The notes: generated from the sequence alone by a model not told the origin. 56,200 bases of DNA from an uncultured Porphyromonadaceae bacterium (GCA_947175425.1 CAMWMR010000017.1:1-56200), one strand, 5' to 3'. Shown: positions 1-8,110, numbered from the stretch's first letter. Translations and numbers: made by a program.

Positions 1-108
1 GTCACCACATTTGACTCGGTCAAGCCTCGTCGAGCTAAAGGTTTTATCGCTGGAGCACAGTTAAAGTCTGTTAAAGTTTGGGGTTTCGAGGCTGTGGTGT
101 GGGGTTGA
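1..108 (+). CDS. C-terminal end of an unrecognised protein, cut by the window edge
   Basis: Frame 1 is open from the first base for 35 codons and stops with TGA at 106-108. The visible residues are basic then hydrophobic (VTTFDSVKPRRAKG at the start, VWGFEAVVWG at the end). I do not recognise the family. It could be the tail of a real gene lying to the left or a chance open frame, because 35 codons is too short to judge by composition. It points toward the tRNA-Phe gene, which is on the other strand. Confidence 0.3.
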   Translation, partial: VTTFDSVKPRRAKGFIAGAQLKSVKVWGFEAVVWG

Positions 109-147
109 ATGACGCTGAACGGATTTAGATGAATTTGAAATATACAC

Positions 148-243
148 TGATTATCAGCGCATTATGCCGCCACAATAAAAGATACGCGTCTGTCGTAACA
201 CGTATAACAAGCAGTATCTCAGCGCGTAATCCGCTGATAATCG
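148..243. repeat. Imperfect inverted repeat next to the tRNA-Phe terminator
   Basis: The arm at 148-167 (core GATTATCAGCG) matches the reverse complement of 224-243 at 17 of 20 positions. A second nested pair, GATAC at 181-185 and GTATC at 214-218, lies inside, so the 96 bp can fold as one long broken hairpin. It sits 12 bp beyond the tRNA-Phe terminator on the 3' side of the tRNA. Its role is unknown: it might be a recombination site remnant, a structured transcript or a degenerate repeat element. Confidence 0.4.
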
Positions 244-255
244 GTTATTTACAAC

Positions 256-281
256 AAAACCCCGACTACTGTCGGGGTTTT
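256..281 (-). terminator. Rho-independent terminator of tRNA-Phe
   Basis: A seven-pair perfect stem (CCCCGAC at 260-266 with GTCGGGG at 271-277, loop of four) is flanked by four A and four T, so it can end transcription in either direction. On the minus strand it follows the tRNA 3' end by about five bases. Confidence 0.85.
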
Positions 282-285
282 CTAG

Positions 286-358
286 TGGTGCCACCAGGAA
301 TCGAACCGGGGACACAAGGATTTTCAGTCCTTTGCTCTACCAACTGAGCTATGGCACC
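286..358 (-). tRNA. tRNA-Phe (anticodon GAA)
   Basis: A 73-nt cloverleaf on the minus strand: acceptor GGTGCCA pairs fully with TGGCACC, D arm GCTC/GAGC, anticodon stem AAGGA/TCCTT with loop CTGAAAA giving anticodon GAA, five-base variable loop, T loop TTCGATT and discriminator A. CCA is not encoded; the next bases are CTAG. The T stem CCCGG/CCTGG contains one central C.U mismatch, which is unusual for a functional tRNA. It has its own promoter just upstream and a terminator just downstream, so it is transcribed alone. Confidence 0.93.
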
Positions 359-388
359 ATCGCGTGGGCTTTTTGCCGTTTGCGGTTG

Positions 389-419
389 CAAAGTTACAAA
401 CAATTTTTTAATTGAGCAA
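389..419 (-). promoter_or_regulatory. Promoter of tRNA-Phe
   Basis: On the minus strand a -7 box TAACTTTG (389-396) follows a TTG -33 element (417-419) at 20 bp, the Bacteroidota arrangement. The expected start is near 382, about 24 nt before the mature tRNA 5' end. Confidence 0.75.
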
Positions 420-868
420 TACTTTTCGGCAATTTTATAATTTTTTTTTCGAGGGGAACTCGGATTTTTCATTTTTTTGATTGCTTTGCATTTATAGGAA
501 ATTGGTGATTTACAGCTATTTTGACTAAGCTATTTATAATATTACGGTTGGGCTGAGCGGGAATGGGTAAGTCAAATTATAGAATTGAATAAATTTTTTC
601 TTCTATTTCTATAGAATTTAGTAACTTTGAGAAGTTAAATACAACCATTATCGGCTCCCGGCTGTCGACGATGTTGATTAGATGCATCGAGACCGGGATA
701 CATTGAAAACTGAGGTCACAAATTTTTTTAACCGTTCTTTTGGTTGGACGAATATATCTTTTTCAGCAAAAAAGAGTATTCCATAAAAGGCGCATCAAAT
801 TAATTTATTTATTTTGGTTAATCTGAGTTGTAATTAGGAATTGAACTGAATAACAAGCATTTTGAAAA
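420..868. other. Gene-free AT-rich stretch
   Basis: No credible coding frame. A TAACTTTG box on the plus strand (622-629) is followed about 27 bases later by an imperfect hairpin (TCCCGG at 656-661 with CCGGGA at 693-698, and CGATG/CATCG inside), then by a T run at 724-730. There is no matching -33 element. This could be a leader of the DUF1810 gene or a short RNA; nothing else stands out. Confidence 0.4.
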
Positions 869-1288
869 ATGGAAAATAGTAACGACATAACACGTTTTTT
901 AGACGCACAGGACTCCGGTTGGAATGGCTACGATGAGGCTTTAAGAGAGATAAAAGCCGGACTCAAAACAGGCCATTGGATTTGGTATATCTTCCCTCAA
1001 TTGCAAGGTCTCGGGCATAGCAGAATGTCTCATTACTACGGCATTACAAATCGGCAGGAGGCTGAAGCCTATCTCAATCATCCGGTTCTCGGGAAAAGAC
1101 TTCGTGAAATAACTGTGGCTTTATTGGAACATTCCGATAAAACGGCAGATTCAATTCTTGGCGATATTGATGCCTTGAAGGTTAAGTCGTGTATGACACT
1201 CTTCGACTGCATTGCGCCAGAAGATATTTTTGAAAAAGTGCTTAACACATTCTATAATGGCGAACGGGATAATAAATCTATAGTATGA
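869..1288 (+). CDS. DUF1810 family protein (Rv1873-like)
   Basis: A 139-residue protein whose whole length fits DUF1810 (PF08837), an all-helical single-domain family seen sporadically in bacteria and sometimes misnamed calpastatin. Recognisable landmarks are the N-terminal RFLDAQ, the aromatic segment HWIWYIFPQLQGLG around residues 36-49 and the later DALKVKSCMTLF segment. No biochemical role is established for the family. The gene overlaps the next one by four bases (ATGA), which suggests translational coupling with a small phosphatase. Patchy distribution and the AT-rich setting fit an accessory gene. Confidence 0.85.
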   Translation: MENSNDITRFLDAQDSGWNGYDEALREIKAGLKTGHWIWYIFPQLQGLGHSRMSHYYGITNRQEAEAYLNHPVLGKRLREITVALLEHSDKTADSILGDIDALKVKSCMTLFDCIAPEDIFEKVLNTFYNGERDNKSIV

Positions 1289-1731
1289 AGATATTATTTG
1301 TTTGTACCGGCAATGCAAGCCGTTCGGCTGCTGCCGAAGCTGTGTTGAAAAAGATGCTTGCCAACAATAACATTAAAGATGTTGAAGTTGCTTCTTGTGG
1401 AACGAAAGTGCCCGAGGGTCTTGACCGCGAGGAAGTGATGTGTCGTATAGCTGCCGAACATGGCTATGCTTTGGGCGGTAAAGCAATACCTATGACTGAA
1501 GAACTCCTCAATTCAGCCGACAAGATAATAGTGATGACCGAACAACATCGCAATGAAGTGACCCGTCTGCTGAAATATGAGCATTGGAACCGCATAGTCC
1601 GTTTCAATGATTATTGTTTCAATGAGTCTACTGACTTGCCGGACCCGCACTATCAGACAGAACATGTGTATCGAACATGCTTCGGAATAATTGAACGCGG
1701 ATGTTCTGAAATCACCAAAAGTTTGCAATAA
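1285..1731 (+). CDS. Low-molecular-weight protein-tyrosine phosphatase-like protein
   Basis: A 148-residue cytoplasmic protein of the LMW-PTP/arsenate-reductase fold. The phosphate-binding loop CTGNASR (Cys7 nucleophile, Arg13) is intact at the N terminus, and the general-acid aspartate is visible as LPDPHY around residue 120. Family members dephosphorylate phosphotyrosine or phosphoarginine. Thioredoxin-linked ArsC enzymes share the fold but normally have extra redox cysteines in a C-terminal pair, which are not evident here, so phosphatase is preferred. It is coupled to the DUF1810 gene by an ATGA overlap; no capsule or kinase genes adjoin it, so the substrate is unknown. Confidence 0.85.
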   Translation: MKILFVCTGNASRSAAAEAVLKKMLANNNIKDVEVASCGTKVPEGLDREEVMCRIAAEHGYALGGKAIPMTEELLNSADKIIVMTEQHRNEVTRLLKYEHWNRIVRFNDYCFNESTDLPDPHYQTEHVYRTCFGIIERGCSEITKSLQ

Positions 1732-1828
1732 ACACAAAAGCAAGCATAGTATCAAAAAACAGGCTATTTAACCGACAAATAAATTGATACTCATATGTTT
1801 TATCAATTATTAAAAAATACTCATTGCA

Positions 1829-3412
1829 ATGATAACCGGATTACTATTTTATATTAAGGCAGCCGTGGCAGTAGTTGCCCCTGTTTTGTTGTACATTATT
1901 GCTTTAAAATTGGCTCACTCCAAAACAATCAAAATTTTGCCGGCATTCCTTTTTGCCCTATCCGGAATATTATTTATCTGCGTCTATAACAAGACGCACG
2001 AATTGGTAATTACATTTATCTCAATCGGTTGCATTTTGAGTCTGTTGGCTACCCTACTCTCTTACCGTCAATGTAAATCTATAGTGGCAGCCGTTGTACT
2101 GCTGCTTGCGAATGTATTTATTGTTCCCATGCTGTTACTTGGATATAATCCGTACACTTTGATAAAAGCAGATAATGTTCATCATTTTGGATGTCACGGT
2201 GGTGTGTATGAATATTCTTATAACGGCAAAATTGGACTTCGCGACAGATTTGGCGTTATTATACCTGCAGAAAATCAAAAAATGTATTTTCTCGACGATG
2301 CCTGTAATTATGTCGCTGTTTTGGAAGATGACAAGGGTTGGAGGAAAGGCGAATACGGAGTTTACAGCCTCGCTGAACGTCGGTTCGTTATAGACGCTTG
2401 TGCCGGAATTGCCAAAATAGAGAAGATTAACGAAGTGGAGTATAAGATGATTGACTGCAATGACCGACATTTTGCCACTTTCTCAATTCCTGCAAATATC
2501 CATACCGGTTTCAATAAAAATGTAGAGTTCAAAGCTCATTTTTCTAATGTGGAAACGCCGCTCGATGACTTTCTGGGCCAATTGAATGAAGAATATGAAA
2601 TTGATCCGGGAAATAATGTGCTTTGGCAGGAAATGAAAGCTCATAATCCTGAGGCCTATGATTTGCTGTGCAAACTTATTGCCATGTCGGACATGGAATC
2701 GTCTCCGGCCAACGATCTTTCCTACGCCAGTGCTTTTGCCATTATTATTAAAAACGACAACTACTACAATGGCAATTACAACAAGGCTTTCAGGGAACTT
2801 GATGAGCTACTTGATATAATTGGCTGTGGAAACCAGTCGAACCTCAACACATGCGCCACTCTATGCAGGCTTATTGAATGCGTAAAACTGTTTACAGCAT
2901 ACAACAGCCTGATTTCTTTCGACGATATAATTAATTGCGAGTATATTGCATGGCATAAGCTTATGGAGGCTATAGTGAGCTATTATGAACGGATTAACGA
3001 CAGGTTCGAATGGTACAGCGGCAAGCCCATGGACATGGAATTTGAAAAAGCCTCATGGCTGGAAAAACGCAATAATTTCATTGATATCGAAAGTAATATA
3101 ATTCGCAAACAGGGTTGTTATGTGTGTCAGTCGGATTCAATTTTGACTTTTGATGATGCAAAACAGGTGATTGATAATTATCATTGCGAATATAATCCTG
3201 AATTTTATCATCCCATGTACTATGAAATCCAACCGGCATTTGAGGAATGGCTCAATGCCCGCAAGCTGGTTTCGGAGTCTTTATCCAGGGAGCAAGCTCA
3301 ATCCTATCGTGAAGTAACAAAGGAGCTTGAAAGTGAATATACCGGTATTATCAAGTCGCTCGACCGCCAAGGTTTGCAACCTGTATTGAACCGGGAAGGG
3401 AAAATTTCATGA
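1829..3412 (+). CDS. Hypothetical membrane protein with a WG-repeat-like region
   Basis: A 527-residue protein of unknown function. Residues 1-110 form about four hydrophobic helices separated by short polar turns (one loop carries SYRQCKS). Residues about 120-230 look like beta-rich WG-type repeats (pattern YSYNGKIGLRDRFGVIIPAE followed by GEYGVYSLAERRFVI). The remaining 300 residues are mostly helical, hydrophilic and rich in Tyr, Asn and Asp. The protein is therefore probably an inner-membrane protein with a large soluble part. It stands 97 bp after the phosphatase gene and 66 bp before another unknown gene. Low GC agrees with an accessory origin. Confidence 0.7.
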   Translation: MITGLLFYIKAAVAVVAPVLLYIIALKLAHSKTIKILPAFLFALSGILFICVYNKTHELVITFISIGCILSLLATLLSYRQCKSIVAAVVLLLANVFIVPMLLLGYNPYTLIKADNVHHFGCHGGVYEYSYNGKIGLRDRFGVIIPAENQKMYFLDDACNYVAVLEDDKGWRKGEYGVYSLAERRFVIDACAGIAKIEKINEVEYKMIDCNDRHFATFSIPANIHTGFNKNVEFKAHFSNVETPLDDFLGQLNEEYEIDPGNNVLWQEMKAHNPEAYDLLCKLIAMSDMESSPANDLSYASAFAIIIKNDNYYNGNYNKAFRELDELLDIIGCGNQSNLNTCATLCRLIECVKLFTAYNSLISFDDIINCEYIAWHKLMEAIVSYYERINDRFEWYSGKPMDMEFEKASWLEKRNNFIDIESNIIRKQGCYVCQSDSILTFDDAKQVIDNYHCEYNPEFYHPMYYEIQPAFEEWLNARKLVSESLSREQAQSYREVTKELESEYTGIIKSLDRQGLQPVLNREGKIS

Positions 3413-3478
3413 TATTTTAAACGCCTGATTGATATATCCGCAATGTTTTCGACATCTATATAAAAAAACGATACAGTT

Positions 3479-4438
3479 ATGCATAATTCAAAAGAACTTT
3501 ACCAAAAACTTATAGCCGACCTCACAACCGAGAAACAGTATTACTTTGCCGAGCGAGGAGAAGGAATGTTGCAGTGTTGCGAAAAGAATGCCGACCGCAT
3601 ATTTCTCATAAACCAAAATTCGCAGGAGGCTTGGGAACTTATCTCGGCAAACGGTCGGTTTTCATTATGGGATGCTTCTGCCGTGGAAATTGCATCGGCG
3701 CTGAACATGCCGTATAGCGCAAAACGCAACGCCATTGAACTTAATGCGCCATTTTATTTCGGGATTAATGAGTTTAACAATGGAGTTGTCTGCGTATCGT
3801 GGACACTTCAACCCGATGGACGCTATTATGCCGATGAGTCCGGTTTCGGCATGGAGGATGATGACGAGATAACAGTCTATGCATTCATTGATACCATGGC
3901 AAACATACTTATCCCCTTCCAGCCCATGGACGATGACCTGAAAAACCGTTATCGCAACCAGGCTATGGAAATCTCAAAAAATATTGACGAAATTCCTTAT
4001 ATATGCCTCGTTCCTGAATTAACTCTGCCACTCTCGGAGAATACACATCTGAAAGCGCACACCGACAAATTACAAAAAATTATCTACGGCATGATGCTCC
4101 AATTCGGGTCGCAGGCAAAGAATGCATACAAGCACGAAGATAATCAGGGTCGTCTCGGGATTTTTACGGCTATAAATCCAAATCCCGAACACTATTTAAG
4201 CCTGACAATACTCGGCAATCTTGTCGAGGGTACCGACGATACTTATGAAATTATATTAGTTACAAGCTTGTTTAAGGAAGGAACCGAACCGCTTGGTTGT
4301 TGCACCAAAATGGGTAAATTCAACTCAATGGAGATTGAAGAGATAATGGGCATTGAGGAGAATTCAAAAATTATTCTTGACAACTTTCTACAGTCTGTGG
4401 ATATGATTTATTCGGGTAATATGCCCCAACCGCAATAA
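3479..4438 (+). CDS. Hypothetical cytoplasmic protein
   Basis: A 319-residue soluble protein with no signal peptide or membrane helix and no motif I can name. The N-terminal part is helical (HNSKELYQKLIADL). The middle has beta-strand-like stretches and an acidic loop (GFGMEDDDEITVYAF, about residues 121-135). The C-terminal half resembles a barrel or sandwich followed by a helix. Composition is acidic and aromatic. It follows the WG-repeat-like gene on the same strand and ends 32 bp from a convergent acetyltransferase gene. It may belong with the neighbouring unknown genes, but nothing in the sequence shows a function. Confidence 0.65.
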   Translation: MHNSKELYQKLIADLTTEKQYYFAERGEGMLQCCEKNADRIFLINQNSQEAWELISANGRFSLWDASAVEIASALNMPYSAKRNAIELNAPFYFGINEFNNGVVCVSWTLQPDGRYYADESGFGMEDDDEITVYAFIDTMANILIPFQPMDDDLKNRYRNQAMEISKNIDEIPYICLVPELTLPLSENTHLKAHTDKLQKIIYGMMLQFGSQAKNAYKHEDNQGRLGIFTAINPNPEHYLSLTILGNLVEGTDDTYEIILVTSLFKEGTEPLGCCTKMGKFNSMEIEEIMGIEENSKIILDNFLQSVDMIYSGNMPQPQ

Positions 4439-4470
4439 CAGCTCATTTCAGGGAGTGTATAAAATTTTTA

Positions 4471-5067
4471 TCAGTCGCCGCAACTGTCGAGTCCGAGCTG
4501 AATGTTTTCGGAATCTTCGTTTCGCAGCGCACAATTATCTCTTGCCGGAATACGCTTGATGAATTTTGCCGGGTTACCGGCTACGATTGTGTCGGCAGGC
4601 ACATCCTTGGTTACGACACTGGCTGCGCCGACAACAGCATTGTCTCCAACGGAGACTCCCGGTAAAATTGTTGCTCCGGCTCCTATCCATGCATTTTTGC
4701 CAATATGGACGGGCTTACACGTTATCACTTGACGCTCGTACAGATCGTGATTGTTGGAGATGAGCTGTACATTCGCAGCAATCATTGCGCCGTCATCTAT
4801 TGTTATACCACCGGCCGACATCATGAGGCATCCGGGCATTACAACCACGTTTTTACCAATTCTTACCATGTGTGGACGCACTGCCGTAACAGGGGTGCTC
4901 ACCAAGCTTCCTTCGCCCATCGAGGGAAAAATGCGGTGCATCAGTTCGGCGTACTCGGGCGTGCCCGGCATGGTGTGATTGAACTTGAATATGAGTTGCG
5001 ACTGTTCATTGGCAAGAGCCAATTCCTCGGGAGTCTGTTTTGTAACGTCTATTCTGATTTCGTCCAT
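4471..5067 (-). CDS. Sugar O-acetyltransferase, hexapeptide-repeat family
   Basis: A 198-residue protein of the maltose/galactoside/NodL acetyltransferase group. The left-handed beta-helix repeats occupy residues about 66-170 (IGKNVVVMPGC, IDDGAMIAANV, IGKNAWIGAGA, VGDNAVVGAAS), followed by the typical closing VPADTIVAGNPAKFIKRI. The catalytic histidine is present at residue 107 in ISNNHD. These enzymes move an acetyl group from acetyl-CoA to a sugar or small hydroxyl acceptor; the acceptor here cannot be told. It is the last gene of a minus-strand run and its start overlaps the previous stop by one base, indicating coupling. Confidence 0.88.
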   Translation of the reverse strand: MDEIRIDVTKQTPEELALANEQSQLIFKFNHTMPGTPEYAELMHRIFPSMGEGSLVSTPVTAVRPHMVRIGKNVVVMPGCLMMSAGGITIDDGAMIAANVQLISNNHDLYERQVITCKPVHIGKNAWIGAGATILPGVSVGDNAVVGAASVVTKDVPADTIVAGNPAKFIKRIPARDNCALRNEDSENIQLGLDSCGD

Positions 5068-5300
5068 TACTTTTTTAGTTTGCTGATGATTTCTATAGTA
5101 AAGTGAGCGAATATGCCATATGCAAGGGTTGCCAACAGCGCCATGCCTTCATTGATTATAATAATATGTGATAAAGGCACAGGACATTCCGGTTGTGCCT
5201 GCTGAAATGCTGCAACAATGGCACAAACCGACAGAACGATAAAAACAACTATCATCGACAGCGGCGCAAAGCCGAATCTATATTTTCCAATCTGTATCAT
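5067..5300 (-). CDS. Small membrane protein, two predicted helices
   Basis: A 77-residue protein with hydrophobic segments at about residues 11-33 and 43-66, separated by a short loop carrying CPVPLS, and a basic tail ending in KKL. No family is recognised. It overlaps the upstream PH-like gene by four bases and the downstream acetyltransferase by one, so it is surely co-translated with them. Such genes often accompany small membrane stress or immunity clusters, but no toxin is visible here. Confidence 0.65.
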   Translation of the reverse strand: MIQIGKYRFGFAPLSMIVVFIVLSVCAIVAAFQQAQPECPVPLSHIIIINEGMALLATLAYGIFAHFTIEIISKLKK

Positions 5301-5719
5301 TTGATTTCAATATTGGGATTGATAGATTTGAGCTGCGCCATGAACCCATTGCGGTTTTTCGGAGAGATTTCAAGCGGAGCGTAACTCTTCATGACGGAGC
5401 GGTCGGTAAAGGTGATTGATACACGCTTCGTCGACATTGCGGCTGTTGCAAGAATACCACTTGTTCTCTTCATTGATTTTATCTTGGAGATTGGCAGCCG
5501 TGTAGGTCTGAAATACATGTATACAACAAGGTCTTTGCCATCTACTTCATACCAACAGCCTAAAAGGCCACCAACGCATAATGCAGTCAAGCCTCCGCAT
5601 ATGAAAACTGCATACCACCACGGCATGCCTATGGCAGTAACCCATAGACATGCCGGTGTTACTATCAAACATAACCATGCCCACCAGTCTATTTTCGAAC
5701 GGTAAATTGTCTTTGTCAT
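5297..5719 (-). CDS. Membrane-anchored PH-like domain protein
   Basis: A 140-residue protein: two transmembrane helices in residues about 13-55 (WWAWLCLIVTPACLWV, then WYAVFICGGLTALCVGG), then a small beta-rich domain from about residue 56 to 135 with the pattern of bacterial PH domains (a strand after YEVDGKDLVVYM, a PISKIKSMKRT turn, and a C-terminal helix). Related proteins are found in Bacteroidales and are of unknown role. Four-base overlaps on both sides place it in the middle of the five-gene run. Confidence 0.65.
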   Translation of the reverse strand: MTKTIYRSKIDWWAWLCLIVTPACLWVTAIGMPWWYAVFICGGLTALCVGGLLGCWYEVDGKDLVVYMYFRPTRLPISKIKSMKRTSGILATAAMSTKRVSITFTDRSVMKSYAPLEISPKNRNGFMAQLKSINPNIEIK

Positions 5720-6072
5720 ATGTTTTGTTCAGAGTCGGTCACAGTCCACTCCCCTGCCGGAGATTCCCTTTCTGCATAACAGCCGCAACGCATATCCTTT
5801 AACTGACCAATCGAATGGTCAAGCTCATAAATATATCTCAGAGAGACGATTTTTGCGTCATCATCCGAATGCTCACCGCCGCATAGAAATTGCCACATGC
5901 CGTCATCTTCGTCATGTGATACATAAAGAATGGGTGCGCGATCGTCTGTTACATGGCAACATGTGATTACTGCCGTGTCGGGAGCATCTGCGAAGGGGGT
6001 AAGGTTATTCTCTTCCATTTGTTTTCGTTTTATGTCTACCGAATCCTTTTGGATATACTTTAGGTATCGCAT
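5716..6072 (-). CDS. DUF2185-like protein (possible immunity protein)
   Basis: A 118-residue soluble acidic protein. From about residue 30 it shows the layout of the DUF2185 family (ITCCHVTDDRAPILYVSHDE, then WQFLCGGEHSDDDAK). DUF2185 proteins have been linked to immunity in polymorphic toxin systems, but no toxin gene is seen nearby. A second in-frame ATG at residue 19 (position 6018, MEENN) would also leave the domain whole, so the true start is uncertain. It overlaps the PH-like gene by four bases. Confidence 0.7.
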   Translation of the reverse strand: MRYLKYIQKDSVDIKRKQMEENNLTPFADAPDTAVITCCHVTDDRAPILYVSHDEDDGMWQFLCGGEHSDDDAKIVSLRYIYELDHSIGQLKDMRCGCYAERESPAGEWTVTDSEQNI

Positions 6073-6089
6073 TAATCAAACAGTTCAGA

Positions 6090-6314
6090 TTAATGTTTGG
6101 CAATGTTATCTACACGTTTTGAAAACCATTTATATATAAAATAAAAACCCGCAAAAGCAATTACGGCAAGTAAGTATTTGGTTGTTTCAGTCAGCATTTC
6201 GTGGTTACGCAGATATTGGTTGCATAAAGCAACTATTGCGCCATATAAGGCTGCCATTAACAGCATGACCAGAAATGCAACAACAGCTTTCCGCGCAGTT
6301 GGATTGACTTTCAT
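6090..6314 (-). CDS. Small membrane protein, first gene of the minus-strand run
   Basis: A 74-residue protein with two hydrophobic stretches (about residues 9-31 and 46-62) and a basic C terminus. No family recognised. It begins a run of five minus-strand genes ending with the acetyltransferase; 17 bases separate it from the DUF2185-like gene. A TAAATTTG box on the minus strand (6367-6374) lies about 50 bp upstream and probably serves the whole run. Confidence 0.6.
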   Translation of the reverse strand: MKVNPTARKAVVAFLVMLLMAALYGAIVALCNQYLRNHEMLTETTKYLLAVIAFAGFYFIYKWFSKRVDNIAKH

Positions 6315-6687
6315 TTATTTGCGATTCCTTTTATTAACGAGTTTTTCTCTAAATATGTTTACTACACAAATTTACGAATTTTCAATGAAATAAGGGCATA
6401 AAAGTCGTTTTTTTGAGTAGTTCAGTCCTTACTTAGCCAAAGCAGTTTATCCGCCCGACAAGCGACGTTAAACATTTCCAATAATTAAAGAGTATTTTCT
6501 TAGGATTATTTAGACGAACCCGCACATATGAGTATTTAGGCAGCATTATACGTATTAAAATTTGAAGATTATAAAATAGTATATGATTTTTTCGGCGGAT
6601 TTTGGGTGATATTTGGCGGTAGTTTCGATTATTATTAGTATATTTGCATGTTTTAAAACAGTATTCCGCAACATATAATTCATCATT
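6315..6687. other. Divergent intergenic region with promoters on both strands
   Basis: This AT-rich gap separates the minus-strand small-gene run from the plus-strand Crp/Fnr gene. Two -7 boxes are visible: TAAATTTG on the minus strand at 6367-6374, and TATATTTG on the plus strand at 6639-6646, about 42 bp before the regulator gene. Neither has a convincing -33 partner. I see no gene in the 260 bases between them. Confidence 0.55.
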
Positions 6688-7386
6688 ATGATTAAAGCCG
6701 CCCTTGAAAAAGTTATTAATGAAGATATGGCCGCAATTTGGTCGGTACTTTCTCCTGAGGAGAAACGTCTCGTCGCCGACAATTTGCAGATCCATCACTT
6801 CAAGAAGAATCAGCTTATTTATGCCGAGGGTGAGGAACCGGAATTTTTGTGGTGTCTGTTCAAGGGAAAAGTAAAAAAAACAAAGGAGGGCGTTGGCGGA
6901 AGAGTACAAATTATCAGGCTTATACGTCCTGTTCAATATTTTGGATACCGTGCTTTTTTTGCGGAAGAGCCTTATGTTTCCAGTGCGTTGGCTTTCGAGG
7001 CATCCACGCTCGGGGCTTTACCACTTACATTGGTTCGGGATATGATTCAGAACAATATAAAGCTGGCGTGGTTCTTTATCAAAGAGTTGTCGCATAATCT
7101 GGGTGGATCGGATACTCGAATAGTCAATTTGACACAAAAGCATATCAGAGGTCGCTTGGCGGAGGCTCTTATGGTGCTTCTTGATAATTATGGCTACGAA
7201 GATGACAACTGTACATTAAAGATTTATATGGCTCGCGAAGATTTGGCAAATTTATCGAATATGACAACATCGAACGCCATACGCACTTTATCAACTTTTG
7301 TTGCCGAAAAGCTCTTGCTTGTCGACGGGCGCCGTATCAAGATTATCAACGAACCTATGCTTCGTAAAATAAGCAAGTTCGGATAA
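6688..7386 (+). CDS. Crp/Fnr-family transcriptional regulator
   Basis: A 232-residue regulator with an N-terminal cyclic-nucleotide-binding-type beta barrel (residues about 25-130; the signature KKNQLIYAEGEEPEFLWCLFKG) and a C-terminal winged helix (about 150-225). A helix-turn-helix is readable as REDLANLSNMTTSNAIRTLSTF. No FNR-type N-terminal cysteine cluster is present, so it is not an iron-sulphur oxygen sensor, and its effector is unknown. It is transcribed alone; the next gene, folE, is convergent. The cNMP-binding pocket residues are not well conserved, as in most Bacteroidales Crp-like regulators. Confidence 0.88.
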   Translation: MIKAALEKVINEDMAAIWSVLSPEEKRLVADNLQIHHFKKNQLIYAEGEEPEFLWCLFKGKVKKTKEGVGGRVQIIRLIRPVQYFGYRAFFAEEPYVSSALAFEASTLGALPLTLVRDMIQNNIKLAWFFIKELSHNLGGSDTRIVNLTQKHIRGRLAEALMVLLDNYGYEDDNCTLKIYMAREDLANLSNMTTSNAIRTLSTFVAEKLLLVDGRRIKIINEPMLRKISKFG

Positions 7387-7534
7387 ACTAACTTCTTTTT
7401 ATTGTAATAAACCGTAACGGCATGCCCATAGGGTCTGTCATTAACACTTATTGCGCAGCTTATGACAGTATAAGAAAAGCCTGATAAAGTTGTTTATCAA
7501 GCTTCTTGGCAGCAGTATAATCTATTCGCTTTAT
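7387..7534. other. Convergent intergenic gap with a weak hairpin
   Basis: Between the regulator and folE. An inverted repeat AAGC-TGATAAA / TTTATCA-GCTT near 7478-7504 could stop transcription from either side, but it has no T run, so it is only a candidate terminator. Confidence 0.35.
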
Positions 7535-8110
7535 TCAATAGCGGAGAGCTTCCATAAATTCGGCTCTAAGTGCCGGACTCTCAAACTCTCCAAGGTAGTG
7601 CACGGTTTGCGTTGCGGAGTTCTGTTTTTCCACACCGCGCATTTTCATGCACAGATGTTCGCCCGAGCAGATTACAATTACTCCTTTAGCGCCTATTATT
7701 TCGCTTACTTTTTCGGCAATCTGGGCGGTAAAACGTTCTTGAACCTGAAGGCGTTGCGCGTATACATTAACAATTCTTGCAAGTTTGCTCAGCCCAACGA
7801 TTCGGCCGTCGGGTATATATCCTATTGAAACTTTTCCAAAGAACGGTAGTATGTGATGCTCGCACATGGAGTAGAATTCAATATCTTTAACTACAACCAT
7901 TTGTGAGCCTTCGTGCTCAAACAGAGCCTGCTTGAGCAATGCGTCGGGGTCGGTTCTATACCCTTGTGTTACATGCCACAAGGCTTTTGCCGCCCGCACA
8001 GGAGTTTTGCGCAGGCCTTCGCGAGCGGGGTCTTCGCCAAGCAATTCAATAATTGCCTTCATGTGTTCTGCGATAGCCTCTATTTTATCTTCGTCGCTCA
8101 ATTGTGTCAT
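7535..8110 (-). CDS. folE: GTP cyclohydrolase I
   Basis: A 191-residue enzyme of normal family length that converts GTP to 7,8-dihydroneopterin triphosphate, the first step of folate synthesis. The zinc and catalytic residues are all visible: Cys83 and His85-His86 in SMCEHHILPFFG, and Cys154 in CSGEHLCMKMRGV. The phosphate-binding segment IVGLSKLARIV lies between. It is the third gene of tpiA-SPOR-folE; its ATG overlaps the stop of the SPOR gene (TAATG), so it is translationally coupled. Type IB (FolE2) is excluded by these motifs. Confidence 0.97.
   Translation of the reverse strand: MTQLSDEDKIEAIAEHMKAIIELLGEDPAREGLRKTPVRAAKALWHVTQGYRTDPDALLKQALFEHEGSQMVVVKDIEFYSMCEHHILPFFGKVSIGYIPDGRIVGLSKLARIVNVYAQRLQVQERFTAQIAEKVSEIIGAKGVIVICSGEHLCMKMRGVEKQNSATQTVHYLGEFESPALRAEFMEALRY

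Noticed and set aside
1285-1731. Thioredoxin-linked arsenate reductase
   Set aside because: The fold and first Cys loop fit, but the extra cysteine pair of that class is not seen and there are no arsenic genes nearby.
6433-6936. 167-codon minus-strand frame over the crp promoter
   Set aside because: Overlaps the 5' part of the Crp/Fnr gene and its promoter; residues are low-complexity Asn/Tyr/Lys, as expected for AT-rich noise.
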